Origin: Dinochytrium kinnereticum
Lineage: Eukaryota; Chytridiomycota; Chytridiomycetes; Chytridiales; Chytridiaceae
NCBI GenBank assembly: GCA_027604005.1
Contig: JADGJT010000052.1
Location: forward strand, 1 to 64,000
Length of the DNA stretch: 64,000 nt
Direction of reading: 5' to 3'
Positions 33,901 through 44,257 of this stretch are shown one piece after another; positions within the stretch are counted from its first letter, which is position 1; every line of letters begins with the position of its first letter. Under the pieces are notes generated by a model, which was given only the letters and a program-made list of their open reading frames with translations, searched no databases and was not told where the DNA came from. A program made the translations under genes and the position numbers.

Positions 33901-36900
33901 CTAATGTTTACATAATAATACAGTAAGTCTTTAGGACGATGTAAAACGGCAATCAAAATGGAAGAGAATTAACTAACCTTTGTCATCTCGTCGCCGACAG
34001 GAACATCCGCGCAGTCTTTAAGCCCTAGCTCGAGCAGTACCTCCTCAGCCCTAGCAATTTTCTCCCTGACCGTCATGGACGATGGGAGGCGAAGCAAGGC
34101 CGCGTACCTTAACGTCTCTCTCGCAGTTAAGGCTGGAAGGTGGTGAAGATCATCCTGGCAAACATACGAGCAAAGTACAGACACTTCCGACGGCTGCAAA
34201 GGCAGGCCGCCGTAAAGAATCCTGCCGGTAATCTGCGCGTTGCCACGACGAGAGCTGCGTCCGAACTCCATATTGCGGGCCATAAGAGCGTTTAGAAGCG
34301 TGGTTTTTCCTGCACCTGTCAAGGCAACAGAAAGCAACAACAACCAACAAGAGATTAGTCGAATTCAACCCCAAAACCGGAACAAAAAGACTCACCCGAA
34401 GACCCCATAATGACATTTAATTCCCCAGCCCTAAAGCTCGTTGAGATGCCATCTAAAATGCATCCATCCTGTTCCACAGCGGCGTTCTTCTTGCACAATC
34501 GCTGTTTTGAGGGGGTTATAGAGATCGTCAGGTTCTCCACAGTAACATCGATCATCACGCCGTCCCATTCATTGGCTAGTGGCGCTACAATCAACTTTGA
34601 CTCATTCAGAGGATATGCTTCATTTAGCTTTCGAGTCAGAGGTACTGGCGATTTAGAGAGGGCCCTTGACTTGGACAGGCACCACCAAGACCTCCCATCG
34701 CGTTGCTTTCTGAAGTACTTTAGAAACTTATCCAGGATACTCTCTCTATGACTGCTTTGACCAGGGATGATCACGTATAGCAGAAAAATTACAAGAAGAG
34801 TGACAATAATTATGTTCCCAAACATGTTGATGAAGGGAATAATATAGTCGTTCTCCTCAAGGCCGATGTCGATCAGTATCTGCTTCCCCTCGCATTGTGG
34901 ACTGTTAAGAATCGGAAGCTCAGGACATGAAAAGGAATTGCCGGAGAATTCATTCGAGACCAAGAGTCGATAACCGGCCGAGAAGTAAGATATGGTCTAA
35001 AACGTAATAAGTCAGTACCAGCACATCAGATAAACGATGTTTACTCACATTCACCCACTTCAGATATTGAGGGATCACCGTCTGAGGAATCAAGTAACCT
35101 GTCGATGTGCACAAGAAGGCGCAAACGAAGTTCAACATCACAGAAGCTGTTGAAAACTCCCTCGTCACTGCGACAAACAAGTGGCTCCAGACAAGGCTAA
35201 AACACCAAAGGCGTAAGAATGGAGAGCAATCAAGAGGTATCTTACGTGCAAATGTGCATGAGAATCATGCCGACAAGATGTATTCCGAAGTGCATCGCGA
35301 TGAAATCTGTACGTAGACCAGACATCGGATAGATCACAATCGCCAGCACGGCACCATGAAGGATAAAAAGGATTGAATTTGTGATGATAGAAGACAGCAA
35401 GAATGATTCGACGCGATACATCTTATCCTTCCGCTCTCGGTCGAATACCCGGAAACTTACAATGCGAAACAAACTAGTCAGTAACAAGAGACAAGAGTGG
35501 GGGGAGGGTACTCACTCTGACGTCAGCTTAAAGCATCCAAACGTCATAAGAAGGAAATTCATCGCTCCGCTCACAGTCCCAATGAGAGCCTGCCTTCCAA
35601 TTATACCCGCCCTTGTGGGTTCCAGCCGCCAAAACATCCCGCCTGTAATTAATCCCACGAGAAGGGACTCAACAAGCGTGCCCCAAACCAGTAGTCGATC
35701 CCTCAGAAGATTTTGAATTGCCCGATGGGTGAGGACGTTGACTTCCTCAAAAAAAGATATTCTTTGTATGACTGGGACTGGTTCTGGACATAATGGATCA
35801 TCGGCGTCCACAGAAAGGATCTTTACCGCAGGCTCCTCAGGCTCCGAACAAGGTGATCCACTACGCGAGGTACTCGACAGATCGCTTGATGATGATCGGC
35901 TATCCTCGCCTCTTACAGTCGTTTGTGAAGACGAGGTATACGATGATCCTGACGACGAAAGCACCATTGGCAGAGACCTTCGACGTTCCGGTATTGAAGG
36001 TGCGGTGGGCCCCGTGAGAGACTGTGCAAGCGAAACGACGGGGGTATCTAGGCTCCGTGAGCTCGTCGCTGCGATAGCAAAATCAGAGTTGGAAGCATTC
36101 CTCGCTGGTCCTTTGGGTCTACAGGCCTCGACCATGCTAGGGCTCCCACTCCCACCAGATATAGTCCACCGCTTCGCTAGAACTGGGGTCGGTGGCCGCT
36201 TCTGAGGTTCGCCGTCATTCCGTTGTGATGACTCGAGAGTTGAGTCGTCCGAAAATGATCCATACTTTTTGTTGTTATGGCAAAACTTCCACTCATGGAC
36301 TAGACGATGAAGACGTAACCTCCCGCGATGCTCAGAATCTTTGTCCCTCGTGTCCACAGATGTTAAGTCGATCAAAAACTCGGCGGGATTGACAGACTTA
36401 TTGATGCCCAATCCAATGCTTGCAAAATAGGGCTCCAGGTTAACCGAAGGCCCACTGAAGATCACATCACCTTTGGCCAAAAGAGCAATGGAATGGAAAA
36501 GAGAAAATGTCGTTGAGCGCGGCTGATGTATCGACATGATTATGGTTCTGCCCTTGCGGCATAGGTGAAGCAATGTCCGCACCAGATTGTGCGATGTCCA
36601 GGCATCCAAACCTGTGGTTGGTTCATCCATAAGGATGACCGACGGGTTCATTAGAAGCTGAACAGCCACACTGCATATTAGAAAGTAGTTAAGCAATGCT
36701 CGATATGCTCATCAGGAGATATGACTTACGTGACACGTCGGCGCTCGCCGCCTGAGACTCCCTTACGCCATTCATCGCCGATGATCGTGTTAGCGCAGTC
36801 CCTCAAACCCAACTCCGATATCGCTGCCTCTACTAAACTGTATTTCTCGGCCTTGCTCATTGTGCGGGGGAGACGAAGTCTGGCGGCGTACCGAAGCGTT

Positions 36901-37684
36901 TCCCGCACTATACAACAAAGCGGAGGTGATAAGATCAGTTTCAGTTCTCAGAATGGGAAGCGTTTAAACTCACCAGTCAGGCAAGGAAGGAGGAAGTCTG
37001 ATGAGAGGAGAAAAGATGATTGTTAGGACGTTCACACTTAAACCAATCCCTTATTACCCTGCTGCTGAACATATGCAACATAACCGCCAGATATGTAAGA
37101 ATCGGGCGGTTGTCCATTGTAGGTTATCTGTCCAGCGATCTTCGAGCGGTCGGTACGGCCTAAAAAGATTTTGCTTAGCACCTCAAAAAAAAAAAAAAAC
37201 AAAAAAAGGACAAGGACAAGGTGCCTACCGGCTAGTGCATTCAGCAAGGTCGTCTTCCCACTTCCACTTCCACCCTGTACGCGAGAAGTTAGCAATAAGT
37301 TAGCAATGGTCCTCTCCATTAGAAGGTCCCTCTTAGACGATAATAACTACTCACCAGAATGGCCAAAAGCTGACCAGCGGGAACAGTTAGAGAGACATCC
37401 TTGAGAATGGCCACTCCCTTCGACTTTGCCGTTTCTTTTCCTCCCCATACAGACAAGCTTTTAGCCTCAACAGTGACGGGAAGCACCTCCCCGAAACTTC
37501 TCATAGCACCATAGGAGGCCGCAGAGGCAGTGGTTCGGAAGGAAAGAAAGGATTTACGGACATTGGCGGATGCTGTTGATCGGCGGGGGAACGAGGAGAT
37601 ATTGGTACTGGCTCGGTAGGGCATCATGGGCGATGCATGTCCGCTGTCGCCCGTCGTGGTCCCCGTTGTTGCGGGGATCTGCAT
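30964..37684 (-). CDS. Full-size ABCG transporter, (NBD-TMD)x2, YOL075C-like, with long phospho-rich linkers
   Basis: Fifteen exons: 37684-37355, 37274-37229, 37159-37058, 36997-36974 (24 nt), 36907-36730, 36670-35516, 35473-35246, 35196-35049, 34996-34396, 34315-33978, 33900-33826, 33768-33664, 33606-31962, 31895-31683, 31616-30964; about 1946 residues. NBD1: Walker [18 protein letters not shown]-loop [11 protein letters not shown], signature VSGGERRRV, Walker [18 protein letters not shown]2: [54 protein letters not shown]. Each is followed by a TM block; both ATP sites look intact. It is much longer than the roughly 1300-residue yeast protein because of Ser-rich linkers after each NBD and a Ser/Thr-rich loop before the last helix. 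White-type exporters move lipids, sterols or pigments; the substrate here is unknown. An ATG at 37684 is chosen because the upstream in-frame codon is GTG. Confidence 0.88.
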
Positions 37685-39862
37685 AGCTGCTAGTTCTCTT
37701 GGGTTCACCCAAGACTAATAGATATCTGTTGCAAGTAACGTTGCCCAAGCAACAAGTGTTCGACAGGTTGAAGTGGGATGAAAGCCAATGGGGTTCGGGC
37801 GCCATGGAGCGTTTGCAAGCTCTTACATGGGTAGGTGGGAGTTCAGCGGGCAAGGGGTGGGACACCATACAGTAAAAGCAAGGTGGGCGGATCACCCCCC
37901 TAGTCTGGGCGATCATGTCCGGTCAACTGGACATTTCTCACAGTTTTGTATCGGAGATCCAAAAAACTGCAAGGTACGAAAGAACACCACACCTTGTTGA
38001 AGTGCTACACACCCAACCCCCCCCCCCCCCCCTCCCCTCCTTTTTGTGCAGAGATCAAGGGTTCAAGAGGACATGAGCGAAATGAAATCGTCGATGAGGC
38101 TGTTGCCTTCAATTGAGGGAATGGTTGATGCTGAACTGGCCCGTCCATTGCAAACCAAAACCAATCATAAAATAAAAGACCCAAACCTAACAATGACACC
38201 ACTCCCGTTCTTATGGCATTACCCGCTGGGTCCTGGTGGCTGATGTGTATTACGTACCTGTCACCGAGTGGGCTCCACCATCCATTTTCAGGGCAGCACG
38301 CGTTGGAGGAAGTATGACGGGCTGGATGGTGTGGAGCCCCACCCAAAGGACCCTCCTTTTGCATTAAAATTATCATACTCTCTCCCAGCAAGTGACGAAA
38401 TCAAAAGGCAAGTGTATTATATTCAATTTAAAAGAAAAAGAAAACGGCTGGGTCAGAGCAGGGTCAGAGCGCGATAAGGAAAAGCCTTTTATAGGTGGCA
38501 ATTGTTACCCATTGGTTGGAAGAGTCTCTTACGGGAACACCAGCTCGAATCAAGGTTTTTTTAAACATGTTCTATGGTGAGTCTATGGCGATCATTACAC
38601 CTACTGGTTGCATCCTGGGTTGCATCGCTGGATAACCGAAACCGATGAAGAATATGTCTAATCCGCATCCTTCTGAGCTGCAGGTATTTACTATCCCTAA
38701 TTGTTGCTTCCTGAGGCTCTTCATAATGTATCAATATCCCCTTGATCATTCCAGTTGAATGGCATCACACAACCTCTATTGATTGATTCACGATAAAGCA
38801 CTACTTAGCTTGTTCCATGGTGAGTGAGAGTTGGCAAGAGCGGATTGCGACAGAATGTCTCGGAACAAGCGATTTTAACCCGGCAATGGTGGTTGAGGGT
38901 GGCATAGGGCTTTTATATGAAGTACCCAGGTGTCAAAAAAATGTCAAAACTTCTTTTTCGGGTCAACATGTCACTTCTACTTCACTTTTGAAGTACTGTT
39001 AATTGTAATCCGCGTTTGAATACATCGGCTTCCGATACACCCGTGTAAGCTCCATCCAAGCAAAGACAGAACCTTGTTCATTTCAAACCCACGTCAACTT
39101 ACCAGCCCCACAGCTCCGATGGACGTCTGGGACTCCAGCTGAAAACTCTCAACATAAGAGACTGAATGAAGTATATGACCAAGAGAATCAACCGTCAGAT
39201 GGTGTGGAAGGAGCCGGGAAAAAGCAAAAGACAGCTAGCATCACAGGTGCTGGCGCTACTTAAGGGAACAAAATGTATGAATAAAAGCGTGAGCGCGTCT
39301 ACAATAGAACAAAATGGGGGTTTCATTTTTTTTGTTTTATTTTTATCTGTTAGCTGTGAGCAATGGCTCTCGAATGGCCTTGTTTTCGTATGGCATCAAT
39401 AAAGAATGAAAAGCAATATTATTGGTCGAATTTCCTTCCTACCAGTAAACTGGTAGGAGGGGCAGTGCACCCCCAAAATCCACTCGCAGTCCCCCAGGGC
39501 AGTTGTCACCACCCTGCGTCAAGATGCTATCTATGTATCTAATGGCACCAGCAAGTACTTCGCGGTGAGTTGGCCACCTGAGCTGACAATCTGAGTGAAT
39601 CCTTGCTCTGGCAATACCAATCAATCATCAATGGTATTTATGATAGAATAATTATAGAAACCAACTCTTCCAATTCTTCCATCGCTTGACTTGATTGTGG
39701 TTCTCAGCTTGCAGAAGTCATTCAAGGCATTAGATAGTCCTCATTTTTTCCCTGCATTATACACTTTCTTTTAGACAAGTATTCAAGTTTGGCATCACTC
39801 GTATGGATACCTCCCACCAAAATCGGTGTTCGGACAAACAGTAAATAACAAATATTGAAAAA
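37685..39862. other. Divergent intergenic region with poly-C run and a perfect hairpin
   Basis: About 2.2 kb between the 5' ends of the ABC transporter (-) and phytoene desaturase (+). It has a run of 16 C at 38017-38032 and an 11-bp inverted repeat at 39435-39460. Frames such as 38005-38391 minus are short and lack family features. No tRNA-like A/B boxes were found. Regulatory sequences for both genes presumably lie here. Confidence 0.55.
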
Positions 39863-41760
39863 ATGGAGGTTGTTATCATTGGAGCTGGTGTGGGCGGCAC
39901 GGCCCTTGCCGCGAGACTTGCAAAGGGCGGAGCAAAGGTCACCGTCTTGGAGCAGAACGATCATTCTGGAGGGAGATGCTCTATCCTTCGTCAGGGTGGG
40001 TTCAGATTTGACCAGGTATGTCTCCCACCTTCCCACATTGGTATTGAAACTGGCTAACCCAAGCACCTCCTTCGCCAAACGAACCTCTATTAAAAAGGGC
40101 CCATCACTATGGCTCATGCCCGAGGTGTTTGAGGAGACTTTCCGAGACTTGGGTGAGGAGCTGTCGGATCACATTAAGCTCGTGAAGTGCGACCCCAACT
40201 ATTCTATCCATTTTCAGGATGGGCGGAAGTTGACTCTGACCACCGATATGGCGAAGCTTCGGACTGAGCTTGAGGCCTTTGAGGAGAATTCTTTTGACGG
40301 GCTCTTGAGGTTCATGAGAGAAGGGAGGCTCCATTACGAGACTTCACTGTCGATGGTGCTGAAACGGAATTACGAGTATTGGTGGAACTTCTTTACGGTC
40401 CCAAACCTGTTAATGGGACTGCGGCTGCATGTGTTGACGACTCTTTGGTCGAGAGTTGGGATTTACTTTAAAGACATGGCTTTGAAGCAAGCGTTTACCT
40501 TCCAGAGCATGTACATGGGAATGAGCCCTTACGAGTCCCCAGGGACTTACAATTTGCTACAGTACACCGAGCTTGCTGAGGGTAATATAGCTTCATGTTT
40601 TTGATATTCTGCATTCTCACTTCGTGATTCTTTCCGCCCTTTTTTGTTAACAAGGTATCTTCTACCCCATTGGGGGCTTCCACTCGCTGATCGATTCTTT
40701 GGAATCCATCGCAAAGAAGCATGGAGCAGAGTTTCTTTACAACTCCCCCGTAGCAAGTATTGACGTCAGCACGGTCACCAATCTCACCAGTGGCGTAACC
40801 CTTTCCGATGGTACAAAGTTCAACGCGGATGTTGTCATTTGCAACTGTGACCTTGTGACAGCATATAACCGCCTTCTTCCCCCAAGCCCTTATGCAAGAT
40901 ATCTCGGTTCACTGGACCAGACCTGCTCCACAATTAGCTTCTACTGGGGACTTGACAGAAAGGTTCCGGGCCTAAACGGGCACAATGTCTTCCTTGCCGA
41001 TGACTACAAGGAAAGTTTTGACGCTATCTTCAAGAAGTTTGGTCTCCCAACCGCACCGAGCTTTTACCTTCACGTTCCTTCCAAAGTTGACTCTACGGCA
41101 GCTCCAGAGGGCAAAGAAGCCCTAACGGTGCTGGTCCCTATTGGCCATATCAAGCCTGGCGTAAAGCAAGAGTGGAAGGCTTTAAGGGCTAAGGCCCGAT
41201 CCGCAGTGTTGGCGACCATAGCTGCATTGGTCCCCGGATGCGAATCGATTGCGGACTGGATTGAGACTGAGGTTGTGAATACACCGGAAGATTGGAAAGA
41301 AAAGTTTTCGTTATGGAACGGATCTGCCTTGGGGCTCTCCCATAATGTTACTCAAGTGGTCTACATGCGGCCATCTACCAGGCACGCTGAGTTCGGAAAC
41401 CTTTTTTTTGTTGGTAGGTAGCATTTCCTATACTTCTCTTTTGCCTTTTCCGTTAGCTGCTTCACTCCTCCTTTTCTATATTCACATTTATTAGGCGCGT
41501 CTACTCATCCTGGAACTGGAGTTCCTATCGTTCTATGTGGTGCCAAGCTCGTCGAATGTCAGATCAAACAGATTGTTCAGAGTGGGTCAGGCTTTAGGCA
41601 TAAGCTCTATTTGTTTGGGATGCTTAGGAAGGAGACCTTTTATGCGAGTATCCTTGGCTTTGTTCTTATGGCTATAATTTTCGGCACCTATTCGTTCCTT
41701 TTCCAGTATCTTAGTCCCCTAGACCCCCGCGTTTCCACCGTCTTGAAGGCAGTCTTTTAA
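39863..41760 (+). CDS. carB: Phytoene desaturase (CarB / AL-1 / CrtI family)
   Basis: FAD-dependent desaturase converting colourless phytoene to coloured carotenes at ER membranes. Exons 39863-40015, 40098-40581, 40655-41413, 41495-41760; 553 residues. The N-terminus MEVVIIGAGVGGTALAARLA is the dinucleotide-binding fold with GxGxxG, then NDHSGGRCSI. Family hallmarks: FDQGPSLWLMPEVFEETF, SPYESPGTYNLLQYTELAEG with IFYPIGGFHSLIDSLES, NCDLVTAYNRLLPP, and the C-terminal FVGASTHPGTGVPIVL bacterial-type desaturase signature. A C-terminal hydrophobic helix (ASILGFVLMAIIFGTYSFLF) matches fungal members. The phytoene synthase/cyclase partner (CarRA type) is not in the window. Products could be beta-carotene or, in zoosporic fungi, the retinal precursor for photoreception (inference). 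Confidence 0.95.
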
Positions 41761-42090
41761 TTTAATGGTCTTTTTTTATAATTTCTTTTGAGTGTGGAAT
41801 CGAAGCCTTAACGAACTTGTGATGCGGTGGTTTTATATATTTATCTGGACGATGTTTTTTAAACCTGTGCATGGAACATGCCTCCACCCTTCGGTGTTTT
41901 GTTTCATCGAAGAGGCAGAAACGCGACTTGAATTTACTGGGCATTTAAAACCCCATGCAAAATAACGTTCGTTTTGTTTGCAGTTTATCTTCCTGTCATA
42001 TGCTCGATATTAACGTGTTGCTGAATGTAGAGAAATGTAAAAGGTGGGGGAAGAAAAGGAGAGGCTGGCTGAGCGTCCTGACAAAATGAA
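41761..42090. other. Convergent intergenic region, no gene seen
   Basis: 330 bp between the phytoene desaturase stop and the MARVEL-protein stop. T-rich then mixed sequence, compatible with two 3' UTRs. Confidence 0.6.
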
Positions 42091-42905
42091 TTAGGCGGAG
42101 GTCAGGTGTCGGATACCAGCTGCATCGCCCGACGTATTTAATCCAGACTGCACCATAATAGAAGCCAGAGGCGTGGTTGATGATGAGGAAGTCGAACTTG
42201 CGAACCCCTTTCCGTTAATGAAATCATTGGTGGTGCATTCTCCCGAGAAGATTGGCACAAAGTTCAACCACAGAGAAGCGATAAAGAGAAAAAAAATAAA
42301 GAAACCGAAAGCGGCTGCCGCTCCTAATCCTGTGCAGTTTGTGTAAGGGCTGTATTTAAGGTGGTTCCAGGATAGGCAGTAGTTGCTGAGGCCAGTGACG
42401 GTAGATGCCGTAGCAAGCCAGAACCAGAGGTACATGAAGTCAAGGCCGGTGACAAGTAGATAGTAGTAGGAAGGGAGGCGGTCGCTAAAGTTTCTTGGCA
42501 GGATGATCGCCAAGGTGGATGCAAGGATGGTGGTGACTGCACAAAAGCTAGAGTAGCAGGAAGCGGACAAATATGTTTTGGCTCTTTTGCATCGCAATGA
42601 AGAGAAAGGAAGTGCCCCTCACTCACTAGTAAAATGCCGTGCTGCTCTTGTAGTTCCAGAAGAATGGGTATGGGTTGGAAGCTAAAAGCAGGCAATAAAT
42701 TGGTTTAGGCCGAAGAGAGTAAGCCTTGGTTGTTTGGTAGCAGAGAGATAGAGACAGAAGCGTTCTAGATATTACCGAGTGAGATGATACCGATGACTGC
42801 GAGCACTGCCTGAGATGCCCGCAGCACAAAGTCGATTGCGTCCCTGTTATCCATCGCACGCCGCATGGTGTGGGAGGTAGTGGTGGTAGCTATGGCAGTG
42901 GCCAT
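42091..42905 (-). CDS. MARVEL-like four-helix membrane protein
   Basis: Exons 42905-42776, 42681-42627, 42547-42091; 213 residues. Four hydrophobic segments in MARVEL order: FVLRASQAVLAVIGIISLGA, AVTTILASTLAIILP, YYLLVTGLDFMYLWFWLATA and AAAAFGFFIFFLFIASLWLN. The loop between helices 3 and 4 has a Cys pair (YCLSWNHLKYSPYTNCTG). A short Ser/Thr-rich cytosolic tail follows. Proteins of this class organise membrane domains, such as eisosome or tight-junction-like sites; no specific role can be read. The start is the first ATG, 12 residues before a second in-frame ATG. Confidence 0.75.
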
Positions 42906-44257
42906 GGGAGGGTAGAAGCGATGCGAACGGTGAAGGCGGTGAAAAAAAAGGAAGTAATGGATATTGGCGCATTTGATGGATGCTTTCCCCTATAAACGCG
43001 CGTGAAGCAGCGTGGCAGTTTGTTTCAAGAACGCTGGTTCGTGTCTCTCGTCACACACGCCGCTTGCATAGGCAATATTGTCAGCTCAACAAACACTTCA
43101 CATTCTGATGCAACACGCACCTAAAACGCACACACTATCGCATCGTTGCTTCCTTCCCCTTCTGCTGCTCATGTCACGGCATCCAGGGAGGGGCGGGGTC
43201 TCTGACGGATGGCAGGCTCTTCTTGTTGGAGGGTAATGGGTCGTGGATGCGTTGTGGACGATAATACGAGAGAGAAGAGGCTATGCGCCATACCGTTCTG
43301 ATCCCACAGTTGCATGGAACAGTACCTCATACTTTTAAATTTTATTAAAATCAATCCATCCTCCCTCTGCAGGGCTCACCGCCAGGCGGATGGATGGTGC
43401 TCATCCCGTTTGCATTCTTGCGCCTGCATCCTCTCAGAACAGCCATCCCTACTGTGCCCTCATGATCCAAATGCGCATGCCAACCACTACTTGCATTGAC
43501 CCTCGGCCTCCATTGGGATGCAATCGTATGATTCGCATCGTCGCTCTCTGCACAGGTCTCGCATCGCATTGCGCATGGCCACGCGTGCGTGATCGTCTGC
43601 ATTATATCACCAACTATTCTTGATCAATCTTCGCGCCAATAAAAATAATGGACACACAAAGTGGCTAAGGAGATGGAAAAGAAGTCAAGGATTGGTGAAG
43701 GATATGTATGTATTACCTATTAGCTATTCATTGGATGATCTCGCCATATTTTGCGCCAGGGACTATTTCTGAGCCATTACACTGGATGATCTCGCCATGT
43801 TTGAAGCCATTACACTGGATGATCTCGCCATGTTTTGCGCCAGGGATTATTTCTGAGCCATTACACCGAATCATCTCGCCATGTTTGGAGCCATTACACC
43901 GGATGATCTCGCCTTGTTTTGCGCCAGGGATTGTTTCTGAGCCATTCTGTCAAGACTCAAGACGAATGAATCTGAAGATTGCATTTTCGTCTGCTTGGCC
44001 TTGTGCGTCAAATCGCTGTGCTGTGCTGAGTCCGCGCCTGTGAGCATCCGTCCATCCGTCCATCCGTCCATCCGTTACCTGACCCCCACCTGCTCGCCAC
44101 CGCTCCTTGCTGCTGCCGGATCACCAGCGTCCCTGCGCTCCTTAACCGCGGCTTCTGACGGTATCGCATAGGACACACCCACACCACTGCACGGTACCTT
44201 GCTACAGCGCCTTCGTCCGTCTGCTTGCTCAATTGCCTCCTTGTAGCTGAGCAGGTG
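42906..44257. other. Divergent intergenic region carrying a minisatellite
   Basis: 5' flanks of the MARVEL gene (-) and CDC24 (+). Apart from the minisatellite at 43733-43951 and four CCATCCGT copies at about 44047-44074, I see nothing. No frame resembles a known protein. Confidence 0.6.
43733..43951 (+). repeat. Minisatellite of alternating 51-bp and 33-bp units
   Basis: Five consecutive units of 51, 33, 51, 33 and 51 bp, each beginning with a form of GGATGATCTCGCCATGTTT. The 33-bp unit is the 51-bp unit lacking an 18-bp middle segment (GCGCCAGGGATTATTTCT). The real repeat period is therefore 84 bp, present about 2.6 times. Copies differ by a few substitutions. All unit lengths are multiples of three, and the plus-strand frame 43708-44043 stays open across the array. 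Confidence 0.85.

Noticed and set aside
35729..36205. 158-codon plus-strand frame opposite the ABC transporter
   Set aside because: Antisense of the Ser-rich linker after NBD1; no independent domain.
43708..44043. 111-codon repeat peptide as a real gene
   Set aside because: Kept only as a finding: open frame follows from unit lengths divisible by three and no start context, signal or homologue supports expression.
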